Both the position numbers and the translations under genes were made by a program. Source: an uncultured Collinsella sp. (GTDB taxonomy: Bacteria > Actinomycetota > Coriobacteriia > Coriobacteriales > Coriobacteriaceae). From it: DNA of 6,118 nucleotides. Shown piece by piece: positions 1 through 5,924 of this stretch; the stretch's first letter is position 1; the number at the start of each line of letters is the position of its first letter. The stretch spans positions 1-6,118 of the forward strand of contig URWS01000099.1 of the NCBI GenBank assembly GCA_900551605.1. The letters run 5' to 3'. A model generated the notes under the pieces. The model ran no database searches. It saw only the letters and a program-made list of their open reading frames with translations, and was not told the DNA's origin.

Positions 1-1161
1 ATCTACGTCACCGCCGCGAAGGCCGAGGGCTTCCGCGACATCAAGGGCATTCTACAGATTCGCCCGGACAGCTCCGGCATCATCCACGCCCATGGCTACA
101 TGAAGTCCAACGACGACGCCTTCGTCCCCGCCTACCTCATCCGCTCCGCGCGCCTGCGCACGGGCGACGTCATCGAGGGCTCGCTGCGTCCTTCGCGCGG
201 CGGCGACAAGCGCGCCGGCCTCGCCAAAATCACGACCGTCAACGGTCTGGATCCCGAGCAGATTCGCAACCGCCCCAAGTTCGGCGACCTCACCCCGGTC
301 TATCCTAACGAGCCGCTGCGCATGGAGCACGGCAAGGACTCCATTACCGGTCGCGCCATCGACATCGTGTCGCCGATCGGCAAGGGTCAGCGTGGCCTGA
401 TCGTGTCCCCGCCCAAGGCCGGCAAGACCACGATCCTCAAGAAGATCTGCCAGTCTATCTCGATTAACAATCCCGAGGTGCACCTCATCTGCCTGCTCGT
501 CGACGAGCGCCCCGAAGAGGTCACCGATATGCAGCGTTCCATCAAGGGCGAGGTTGTTGCGTCGACCTTCGATATGCCCGCCGAAAACCACACTCGCGTG
601 GCAGAGCTCGTCATCGAGCGCGCCAAGCGCATCGTGGAGCTGGGCGGCGATGTCGTGGTGGTGCTCGACTCCATCACGCGTCTTGCCCGTGCCTACAACT
701 TGGCGGCGCCCGCCTCAGGTCGCATCCTTTCGGGTGGCGTCGATTCGGCGGCACTGTATCCGCCCAAGCGCTTCCTGGGCGCAGCCCGCAATATCGAGAA
801 CGGTGGCTCGCTCACCATCCTGGCCTCTGCCCTCATCGACACCGGTTCCAAGATGGACGAGGTCATCTTTGAGGAGTTCAAGGGCACCGGCAACATGGAG
901 CTTAAGCTCGACCGCGACCTGGCCGACCGTCGCATCTTCCCGGCTATCGACCCCGTTGCCTCCGGTACGCGTAATGAGGACCTGTTGGTTGACGAGCAGA
1001 TGCGTCCGTTTGTCTTTGGCCTGCGTCGCATTCTTGCCGGCATGAACAACACCGAGCGCGCGGCCGCATCGTTTATCAAGGGTCTTAAGGGCACCAACAC
1101 CAACCAGGAGTTCCTGGTGCGTTCGGCCAAAAAGCACAGCGACTACGAGCAGACGTTCTAG
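1..1161 (+). CDS. rho: Transcription termination factor Rho (5'-truncated by window edge)
   Basis: Rho is a hexameric RNA-dependent ATPase and translocase that ends transcription of untranslated RNA. The frame is open from base 1, so the gene begins upstream; 386 C-terminal residues are visible, and the ATG at 100 is only an internal Met. Residues 13-63 are the end of the OB-fold/RNA-binding domain, with an atypical RNP1 segment. The ATPase core then follows. Walker A is SPPKAGKT (136-143), and the catalytic Glu lies in VDERPEE (E169). Walker B is VVVVLDSITR (218-227, D223). The secondary-site segments are SGGVDSAALYPPKRF (244-258) and GTGNMEL (295-301). The Arg finger lies in SGTRNEDLL (R324). 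All core motifs match E. coli Rho closely. The gene ends in TAG and is followed by an intrinsic terminator. The rpmE and prfA genes, which follow rho in some bacteria, are not in this window. Identification is very secure. Confidence 0.98.
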   Translation: MYVTAAKAEGFRDIKGILQIRPDSSGIIHAHGYMKSNDDAFVPAYLIRSARLRTGDVIEGSLRPSRGGDKRAGLAKITTVNGLDPEQIRNRPKFGDLTPVYPNEPLRMEHGKDSITGRAIDIVSPIGKGQRGLIVSPPKAGKTTILKKICQSISINNPEVHLICLLVDERPEEVTDMQRSIKGEVVASTFDMPAENHTRVAELVIERAKRIVELGGDVVVVLDSITRLARAYNLAAPASGRILSGGVDSAALYPPKRFLGAARNIENGGSLTILASALIDTGSKMDEVIFEEFKGTGNMELKLDRDLADRRIFPAIDPVASGTRNEDLLVDEQMRPFVFGLRRILAGMNNTERAAASFIKGLKGTNTNQEFLVRSAKKHSDYEQTF

Positions 1162-1198
1162 GTTGTCATCCACACGCAGCGATAGTCATCAATGCAAT

Positions 1199-1230
1199 AA
1201 AGGGTCGGGGCTTTGAGCCTCGGCCCTTTT
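1199..1230 (+). terminator. Intrinsic terminator of rho
   Basis: About 37 bases after the rho stop, a 14-bp stem (arms 1199-1212 and 1216-1229, two G-U wobbles, tight 3-nt TTG loop) ends in a TTTT run at 1227-1230. It is a typical Rho-independent terminator for the rho transcript and insulates the next unit. Confidence 0.88.
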
Positions 1231-1309
1231 CCATATCGCCGTTCGTCACCATTTTTTGACCATAAGACCGACGAGCAGCAGGTTTCCCGTTTCAATCCGA
1301 CATCGTCGC

Positions 1310-1338
1310 TTGCAATCGACTGGGCGGTTTCGCATAAT
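1310..1338 (+). promoter_or_regulatory. Sigma70-type promoter for the 1475-3332 unit
   Basis: TTGCAA (1310-1315, 4 of 6 to TTGACA) and CATAAT (1333-1338, 5 of 6 to TATAAT) are separated by exactly 17 bases, in the right place after the rho terminator. The predicted start near 1345 leaves a leader of about 130 nt before the ATG at 1475. The rest of the 1162-1474 gap holds the rho terminator, a small hairpin at 1396-1408, and no convincing gene. The promoter is predicted from consensus only. Confidence 0.6.
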
Positions 1339-1395
1339 AGCTTTTAAGCTTCGCGACGGAAAACGCAGATGAAACGAACCATATACCGTTGCTTT

Positions 1396-1408
1396 GGGGC
1401 ATAGCCCC
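1396..1408 (+). other. Small leader hairpin upstream of the membrane-anchored protein gene
   Basis: GGGGC-ATA-GCCCC is a perfect 5-bp GC stem with a 3-nt loop, inside the predicted 5' leader. No T tract follows, so it is not a normal terminator. A short frame, ATG 1369 to TAG 1404 (11 residues), ends inside it, but its upstream ribosome site is weak. The function is unknown, and it may be chance. Confidence 0.3.
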
Positions 1409-1463
1409 GCTTCATCTTCTCTCGCGCAGCCAACTGAATGATGCGATTTGGGTGCTGGAAGAT

Positions 1464-1469
1464 GGGGAG
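1464..1469 (+). promoter_or_regulatory. Ribosome binding site fixing the start at 1475
   Basis: GGGGAG lies 5 bases before the ATG at 1475. This favours that ATG over an in-frame TTG at 1448, which has no such site upstream. Confidence 0.75.
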
Positions 1470-1474
1470 AGCTC

Positions 1475-2875
1475 ATGGCTTCTTCTGATGCAACACAACG
1501 AGCAGTCCTTGCTGGACTTTCGTGCGGGATCGGCCTTGCCGCTCCCGTGGTTATGTATGCCGCGACGCTGCCGTTTTCGTCGGTGAACGAGACGGTCGTG
1601 GCGGGTGCGGTTCCCTTCGCCGTGGGCGCGGTGGCGGGCGTGGGTATCTATGCCGCCTCGCTGCGTATCTCCGAGTACCGTGCGCAGCGTGAAGAGCGTC
1701 TGTTCCAGCCCGATGCCATGGGCGGTGCCGCCAATCTCAATCAGCATCAAAGCGAGTTCAAGACAGCCTCGATTCCAGCTCAGCAGCAGGATGCTACTCC
1801 TTATGCTGCGGCTTCTGCTTCTCAGGCTCAGTCGGAGCAGTCTACCTCAGCATTCCTTTCCGGCCTGACCGGTGCGTTCCAGCGCCGTCATACCGATGAT
1901 GGTGTCCCTACCATCGCTCGAGCCGCAGATGCTATGGACGAGGACGAGGCTTGGTCTATGATCGACAGCATGCTCGACGACGATTCGCCGGTGAGCTGCG
2001 ACCCTGCGCGCTCGCGCGACGTCTATCAAGTCGCCATCGACGAGCTCACCAACGGCGGACAGACCGGCTCCTTCAATCGCGACGATATCGCCGCCGCGGC
2101 GCGTGCCGTATCGGGCTCCCAGGCCGCCCCTGCGGGCAGCACGGCGGCTTTCGTGGCACTCGTTGCCAACGCGGCATCCAATAACGCCTACAGCGCTACC
2201 TCGGCGGACGCGAACGCTTTTGCCGATAATTCGTACATTGATGAAGCCATGACCGCGGACGAGGAGGCCGTTGCCGCCCGCCGTGCCGCCGAGAGCTCGC
2301 TTTGGGGCGCTCCTGCCCAGCAGCAGGCGGCTGAGGCTGCGCCGTACAATGCAAACCTCGCCAGCATGCCTATCATCTCCGGTGCCGCGGACATCGATCT
2401 CGATGACCTCGATGAGCCTGCAGCCATCACCGCATCGATTGATGCCCAAGATCGCATCGACACCGGCGACCTTCCGGACGCCTCGCTCGAGGTCGATGTC
2501 CCCATGGCCGATTACTCGGGCCACGAGGACATGTGGGCCGCCGCCACCGCGATTCTGGATGAGATTGACGAGCTCGCTCCTGTTGCAGTCCCCACTCCCG
2601 TCGCTGCCCCTCAGCCTGCTGCCCCCGCCTATGTCGGCCGTCACAGCGCTGTGTTCCCCGAGGATACCGCCCGTATCTCGCGCGAGAGCATTGAGCGGGC
2701 CGAGGCTATTGCCGCCGGCATAATGGAAAATCGTCGTCACGAGCGCGTCAATCAGATCCTCGAGGAAGAGATCGAGCGCCTGCAGTCCTCTACCGCCAAG
2801 CGTACGGGCCGTGCCTATCTGAGCGTTATCGAGGGCGGTACCGCCAGCTTCGCGCCGCTCCGCGCGGAGGCATAA
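1475..2875 (+). CDS. Unrecognised membrane-anchored Ala/Asp-rich protein (466 aa)
   Basis: I do not recognise this family. From ATG 1475 (good ribosome site) it encodes 466 residues. Two hydrophobic segments at about 10-31 and 41-62 form a membrane hairpin with a short loop. A basic stretch, RISEYRAQREER (64-75), follows; by the positive-inside rule this suggests that the roughly 390-residue tail is cytoplasmic. The tail (about 80-400) is low-complexity, rich in Ala, Asp, Gln and Ser, and probably disordered. It has acidic patches at 153-170, 306-314 and 362-366, and a Pro/Ala linker at 368-384. A charged helical, possibly coiled-coil segment spans about 400-440, before a short end containing RAYLSVIEGGTASF (446-459). 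There is no signal peptidase site, enzyme motif or cell-wall anchor. The VanZ-family gene begins 7 bases after the stop, so the two are probably co-transcribed. A structural or scaffold role at the membrane is a guess. The reading frame is secure; the function is not. Confidence 0.85.
   Translation: MASSDATQRAVLAGLSCGIGLAAPVVMYAATLPFSSVNETVVAGAVPFAVGAVAGVGIYAASLRISEYRAQREERLFQPDAMGGAANLNQHQSEFKTASIPAQQQDATPYAAASASQAQSEQSTSAFLSGLTGAFQRRHTDDGVPTIARAADAMDEDEAWSMIDSMLDDDSPVSCDPARSRDVYQVAIDELTNGGQTGSFNRDDIAAAARAVSGSQAAPAGSTAAFVALVANAASNNAYSATSADANAFADNSYIDEAMTADEEAVAARRAAESSLWGAPAQQQAAEAAPYNANLASMPIISGAADIDLDDLDEPAAITASIDAQDRIDTGDLPDASLEVDVPMADYSGHEDMWAAATAILDEIDELAPVAVPTPVAAPQPAAPAYVGRHSAVFPEDTARISRESIERAEAIAAGIMENRRHERVNQILEEEIERLQSSTAKRTGRAYLSVIEGGTASFAPLRAEA
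2866..2870 (+). promoter_or_regulatory. Ribosome binding site of the VanZ-family gene
   Basis: GGAGG lies within the last codons of the upstream gene. Its spacing to the ATG at 2883 is 12 bases, somewhat long. It indicates translation coupled to the end of the upstream gene. Confidence 0.55.
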
Positions 2876-2882
2876 CTTCTGC

Positions 2883-3332
2883 ATGGTTAAGATCAATCGA
2901 AAATGGGCGGTCGTGACCTGCCTGATGGCGCTCTTGATCTGGGGCAATTCGCTGGTTCCCGGCTCGGGGTCGGGCTCGCTGAGCTTGACGGTCATGGAAG
3001 CTGTCCGCGGTTTCCTGCACGGCGTGGGACTTCCATATGAATGGGTGACCAACTTTGTTGTTCGCAAGTGCGCGCATTTTACCGAGTATATGGTGCTCGG
3101 CATCTTGGCAACGCACGCCTTTGATTTTGAGGGCCGGCGCACCTTTGACGTGCTGCTGCCCACGGCGGTGTTCCTGCTGCTGATTCCCTCGATCGACGAG
3201 ACGATTCAGCTCTTTGTGCCGGGACGCGCCGGCATGATCACCGATGTGATGATCGACTGCTGTGGAGCGGCAACGGGCGTTGTGCTCCGATATCTCTTAC
3301 GGTCGCTGATGTGCGCCAAAAAGGCCGCCTAG
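2883..3332 (+). CDS. VanZ-family integral membrane protein (149 aa)
   Basis: This is a small membrane protein of the VanZ-like family (named after VanZ of the vanA cluster, which gives low-level teicoplanin resistance). The biochemical role of most members is unknown. About four hydrophobic segments are visible: 8-26, 66-80, 88-103 and 121-140. Family hallmarks are present in order: RKCAHFTEY (61-69), then DETIQLFVPGRAG (105-117), then DVMIDCCGAATG (121-132). The conserved charged residues R61, K62, H65, E68, D105, E106, Q109, R115, D121 and D125 are all kept. The length fits a single-domain member. The gene starts 7 bases after the membrane-anchored protein gene and shares its promoter. No van resistance genes are nearby, so it should not be read as an antibiotic-resistance determinant. 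Its last codons (KKAA, stop) form the left arm of a terminator. Confidence 0.9.
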   Translation: MVKINRKWAVVTCLMALLIWGNSLVPGSGSGSLSLTVMEAVRGFLHGVGLPYEWVTNFVVRKCAHFTEYMVLGILATHAFDFEGRRTFDVLLPTAVFLLLIPSIDETIQLFVPGRAGMITDVMIDCCGAATGVVLRYLLRSLMCAKKAA

Positions 3333-3364
3333 GACGTATTGTTTGGCCCTAGGCGGCCTTTTTT
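3318..3364. terminator. Bidirectional terminator between convergent genes
   Basis: A perfect 16-bp inverted repeat (arms 3318-3333 and 3348-3363, 14-nt loop) ends in T6 on the + strand (3359-3364). It also ends in a T5 run on the - strand, the complement of A5 at 3318-3322. It should stop both the + strand VanZ unit and the - strand sugar-kinase transcript. The left arm lies inside the VanZ coding sequence and includes its stop codon. Confidence 0.9.
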
Positions 3365-3446
3365 ATTTGAGGGCTTATATGAGGCGTGGTGGCGTCGTTC
3401 CATTGGTCGGATTTGCTGGGCGCGCCACGCCCCGTGGGTGCGTCTG

Positions 3447-4337
3447 TTACTGAAGCGCCTGTGCGCCCAGGGCAAGGCAACCCATGATGCCCTGCTTGCC
3501 CTCGAGGCTGTTGTTGACAATGTAGGTATCGATGTCGTTGACCTCGGGCGTGACGATATAGCCGTTGAGCATTTCGGCACACTTCTTGCGTGCGAGCGGC
3601 ACGATAGGGGTGTGGTCGGCCACACCGCCGCCGATGATGATCTTCTGCGGCGCGTAGCACAGCGTGTAGGTCATGAGCGCCTGTGCCAGATAGCCTGCGA
3701 GCAGGTCCATGGCCTCCGGGTCATCGGCCATGTCTCCGGCGCTTTTGCCATCCCAGCGCTTTTTAACGCCGGGGCCGGCGATGAGGCCCTCGAGGCAGTT
3801 GTCGTGGAAGGGGCAGGCGCTATGCTCGCCGATGGTGTCGCGCGGGTCGCGCGTGACCAGGATGTGGCCGGCCTCGGGATGCATCATGCCGTGCACAAGC
3901 TGGCCGCCCGAGAGCACACCAGCGCCCACACCGGTGCCGATGGTCAGGTAGACAACGTCAGTGAGGCCCTGGGCGCAACCAAAGGTGACCTCGCCCAGGC
4001 AGGCGACGTTGACGTCGGTGTCGTAGCCGCAGGGGACGTTGAGCTCGTTTCGGATGGTGCCCAGCAGGTCAAAGTAGCGCCATGCGGTCTTGGGCGTCTC
4101 CAAGATCTTGCCGTATTGGGGCGAGGCGGGGTTGACCGCGGTGGGGCCAAAGGCGCCGATGCCCAGGGCGGCGATGCCCTTGTCTGCAAACCATGCGTTG
4201 ACGGCCTCGACGGTCTCCTGCGGGGTCGTGGTCGCGATCTGCTCACGCTCCAGGACCGTACCGTCTGCGTAGCCCGTGGCGCACACCATTTTGGTGCCGC
4301 CGGCCTCGAGCGCTCCGATAAGCTGTTGCTCTGCCAT
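3447..4337 (-). CDS. ROK-family sugar kinase, fructokinase-like (296 aa)
   Basis: This is a cytosolic ATP-dependent hexose kinase of the ROK family, most like the zinc-containing fructokinases of the Bacillus GmuE (YdhR) type; fructose is the likeliest substrate. The phosphate-1 loop is EAGGTK (11-16), in place of the commoner DIGGTK. The catalytic base is D108 in YDTDVNVA (105-112). Phosphate-2 is TIGTGVGAGVLSGG (132-145). The sugar/zinc segment is HPEAGH (153-158), followed by CPFHDNC (175-181) and LEGLIAGPG (182-190). The likely zinc ligands are H158, C175, H178 and C181. The adenosine motif is IIIGGGVAD (233-241). The length is normal for the subfamily. The start at 4337 has GAGGG 5 bases upstream (plus-strand 4343-4347). 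It converges on the VanZ gene. The aminotransferase gene lies upstream on the same strand, but a terminator lies between them. Specificity could also cover mannose or glucose. Confidence 0.93.
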   Translation of the reverse strand: MAEQQLIGALEAGGTKMVCATGYADGTVLEREQIATTTPQETVEAVNAWFADKGIAALGIGAFGPTAVNPASPQYGKILETPKTAWRYFDLLGTIRNELNVPCGYDTDVNVACLGEVTFGCAQGLTDVVYLTIGTGVGAGVLSGGQLVHGMMHPEAGHILVTRDPRDTIGEHSACPFHDNCLEGLIAGPGVKKRWDGKSAGDMADDPEAMDLLAGYLAQALMTYTLCYAPQKIIIGGGVADHTPIVPLARKKCAEMLNGYIVTPEVNDIDTYIVNNSLEGKQGIMGCLALGAQALQ

Positions 4338-4375
4338 AGCGTCCCTCTCTCTTGGGCGAGTTGCTCCGTGACTAA

Positions 4376-4404
4376 AATATAGTGCTCTAAATAAATTAAG
4401 AAAG
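4376..4404 (-). promoter_or_regulatory. Candidate promoter of the sugar-kinase gene
   Basis: In an AT-rich island (about 4370-4417), the - strand reads TATATT (4376-4381 on +) as a possible -10 box. The -35 region near 4398-4404 is poor. A start near 4369 would give a leader of about 32 nt. The placement after the aminotransferase terminator is sensible, but the boxes are weak. Confidence 0.35.
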
Positions 4405-4412
4405 CGCTATAA
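4399..4412. promoter_or_regulatory. cre/LacI-like operator candidate
   Basis: AGAAAGCGCTATAA matches the symmetric LacI/CcpA-type operator TGAAAGCGCTTTCA at 11 of 14 positions, including the AAAGCGCT core. It overlaps the presumed -35 region of the sugar-kinase gene, as expected for a repressor site responding to sugar. This rests on consensus and position only. Confidence 0.3.
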
Positions 4413-4453
4413 AAAGAAGCCCCGCAACGCGGTGGGCGATGCGGGGCTTCTTT
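4411..4453 (-). terminator. Intrinsic terminator of the aminotransferase gene
   Basis: A perfect 13-bp stem (4413-4425 and 4441-4453, 15-nt loop) starts about 25 bases after the aminotransferase stop. On the - strand it ends in five T residues (A5 at 4411-4415 on +). It separates the aminotransferase transcript from the downstream sugar-kinase gene. Confidence 0.88.
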
Positions 4454-4478
4454 GGTTGCTTTAGTTGCCGGGCCGCCC

Positions 4479-5660
4479 TTACCCGCGCGGCTTGATTTTA
4501 TCACGTAGCGACTTGAGGTTTTCGAGCGCGGCGTTGAGCGTTTCGTCTCGCTTGGCAAAGTGGAAGCGAATCAGATGGTTAACGGGCTCACGGAAGAAGC
4601 TTGAGCCCGGCACGGCGCCCACGCCAACCTTGGAGGCGAGATCCTCGCAGAAGTCGAGGTCGCTGTCGTAGCCAAACTCCGAGATATCCATCATGACGTA
4701 GTAGGCGCCCTGCGGCACGTTATGCTCAAGACCGATACTGTCGAGCCCTTGGCAGAACAGGTCGCGCTTAGCGGTGTAGAGGTCGAGGACCTCCTGGTAA
4801 TAGCTGTCGTCGAAGTTGAGGGCGGTAACGACGGCTTCCTGCAGGGGCGCGGCAGCGCCCACCGTGAGGAAGTCGTGGACCTTCTTGATGCGTTCGGTAA
4901 TCTCGGCCGGGGCGATGGTGTAGCCCAGACGCCAACCGGTGATGGAGTAGGTCTTGGACAGCGAGCTGCAGCTGATGGTGCGCTCGAACATGCCGGGCAG
5001 CGTGGCCATATAGACATGCTCGCGGGGCGCATAGACGATGTGCTCGTAGACCTCGTCGGTGATGCAGTAGGCGTCGTACTCCTTGCACAGGTCGGCAATA
5101 AAAGTGAGCTCCTCGCGAGTAAAGACCTTGCCGCAGGGGTTGGACGGGTTGCACAGGACGATGGCCTTGGGGTCGTTGTCGCGGAAGGACGCCTCGAGGA
5201 CCTCTCGATCGAAGTCGAACGTGGGCGGGTTGAGCGGCACATAGATGGGCTCAGCGCCCGAGAGAATCGTGTCGGCGCCGTAGTTCTCGTAGAACGGTGA
5301 GAAGATGACGACCTTGTCGCCGGGGTTGGTGACCGTCATCATGGCGGCCATCATGGCCTCGGTGGAGCCGCAGGTGACTACGATATTCTCGTTGGGGTTG
5401 ATCGGTATGCCCATAAAGTGCTCCTGCTTGGCCGCGAGCGCCTCGCGCATGGCCTGGGAGCCCCAGGTGATGGAGTACTGGTGATAGAGCGGCTTGGGGT
5501 CGCTGGCGATGGCGCTGAGGCTATCGAGCAGCTGCGCCGGGGGATCGAAGTCGGGGAAGCCCTGCGACAGGTTGACGGCGCCGTACTTATTGGAGATGCG
5601 TGTCATGCGGCGGATGACGGAATCGGTAAACGTTGCCGTGCGATTGGAGAGTTCTTTCAT
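4479..5660 (-). CDS. PLP-dependent class I aminotransferase (393 aa)
   Basis: This is a cytosolic fold-type I aminotransferase that moves an amino group between an amino acid and a 2-oxo acid. It resembles the aspartate/aromatic/kynurenine-methionine (KAT/YbdL) group. The N-terminal substrate-site segment is NLSQGFPDFDPP (30-41). The cofactor phosphate site is CGSTEA (97-102). PLP-contacting N174 lies in NPSNPCGK (171-178), and D202 and Y205 in TDEVYEH (201-207). The Schiff-base lysine is K236 in SSLSKTYSITGWRLGY (232-247), with R244. The substrate-carboxylate arginine is R365 in NHLIRFHF (361-368). The length is normal. I chose ATG 5660 because AAAGGA lies 5 bases upstream of it; an in-frame ATG at 5678 would add 6 residues but lies upstream of that site. 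The gene is transcribed away from the tRNA genes and closed by its own terminator. The exact amino-acid substrate cannot be set from sequence. Confidence 0.95.
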   Translation of the reverse strand: MKELSNRTATFTDSVIRRMTRISNKYGAVNLSQGFPDFDPPAQLLDSLSAIASDPKPLYHQYSITWGSQAMREALAAKQEHFMGIPINPNENIVVTCGSTEAMMAAMMTVTNPGDKVVIFSPFYENYGADTILSGAEPIYVPLNPPTFDFDREVLEASFRDNDPKAIVLCNPSNPCGKVFTREELTFIADLCKEYDAYCITDEVYEHIVYAPREHVYMATLPGMFERTISCSSLSKTYSITGWRLGYTIAPAEITERIKKVHDFLTVGAAAPLQEAVVTALNFDDSYYQEVLDLYTAKRDLFCQGLDSIGLEHNVPQGAYYVMMDISEFGYDSDLDFCEDLASKVGVGAVPGSSFFREPVNHLIRFHFAKRDETLNAALENLKSLRDKIKPRG

Positions 5661-5665
5661 GCTTG

Positions 5666-5671
5666 TCCTTT
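5666..5671 (-). promoter_or_regulatory. Ribosome binding site fixing the aminotransferase start
   Basis: AAAGGA on the - strand ends 5 bases before the ATG at 5660. It lies inside the 6-codon extension that the ATG at 5678 would give, so the shorter protein is favoured. Confidence 0.75.
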
Positions 5672-5743
5672 CGAACATCGGGGTGGGGCAAGTTTACTCC
5701 TATGAAACCGGTGGGATTTGCTCGAAATGGATCCGAAAAACTC

Positions 5744-5762
5744 TTTTCAAAATTCTTGAAAA
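5744..5762. promoter_or_regulatory. 19-bp operator-like palindrome upstream of the aminotransferase
   Basis: TTTTCAA-AATTC-TTGAAAA is a perfect 7-bp inverted repeat around a 5-base centre; the centre itself adds one more symmetric pair. It stands in the AT-rich gap between the divergent aminotransferase gene and tRNA-His. It could bind a dimeric regulator of either side. No regulator gene is next to it. Confidence 0.35.
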
Positions 5763-5769
5763 TTGGGGC

Positions 5770-5798
5770 TTGCATCGCGTGGCGTTCCTTGCAATAAT
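5770..5798 (+). promoter_or_regulatory. Promoter of the tRNA cluster
   Basis: TTGCAT (5770-5775, 3 of 6 to consensus) and AATAAT (5793-5798, 5 of 6) are 17 bases apart. The predicted start near 5805 is about 20 bases before tRNA-His. The -35 box shares the TTGCA core with the promoter at 1310. Confidence 0.5.
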
Positions 5799-5825
5799 AG
5801 TCGAGCGCGAAGCGCACAGGACACG

Positions 5826-5902
5826 GTGGGTGTAGCTCAGTTGGCTAGAGCGACGGGTTGTGGTCCCGTAGGTCGAGGGTTCGAGTCCCTTTACCCACCC
5901 CA
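5826..5902 (+). tRNA. tRNA-His (anticodon GTG)
   Basis: A full cloverleaf is visible: acceptor GTGGGTG with TACCCAC (one G-U), D arm GCTC/GAGC, anticodon stem ACGGG/CCCGT with loop TTGTGGT giving anticodon GTG, and T arm with TTCGAGT. The discriminator is C73 (5899), and CCA is encoded at 5900-5902. The base before position 1 is G (5825), able to pair with C73 as the G-1 identity element specific to tRNA-His. Confidence 0.96.
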
Positions 5903-5924
5903 GTTCTTGCTTCGTGTTGATATC

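Noticed and set aside
1448..1474. TTG start adding 9 residues to the membrane-anchored protein
   Set aside because: There is no ribosome site upstream of the TTG, whereas the ATG at 1475 has GGGGAG at ideal spacing.
1246..1476. 76-codon - strand frame in the gap after rho
   Set aside because: It has only a weak ribosome site, no recognisable domain, and runs through the promoter and leader of the + strand unit.
1847..3163. 438-codon open frame on the - strand opposite the membrane-anchored protein and VanZ genes
   Set aside because: It spans two good + strand genes, is full of Arg and Gly, has no recognisable motif, and its boundaries ignore the operon structure.
2883..3332. Reading the VanZ-family gene as a glycopeptide-resistance gene
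   Set aside because: There are no vanA/H/X/R/S-like neighbours, and VanZ-like domains are common in genomes with no such resistance.
3339..4382. 347-codon open frame on the + strand, longer than the kinase gene it opposes
   Set aside because: It begins with TTG inside the terminator loop and lies antisense to a clear ROK kinase. Its Val/Gly/Asp/Arg-rich make-up is typical of a shadow frame in high-GC DNA.
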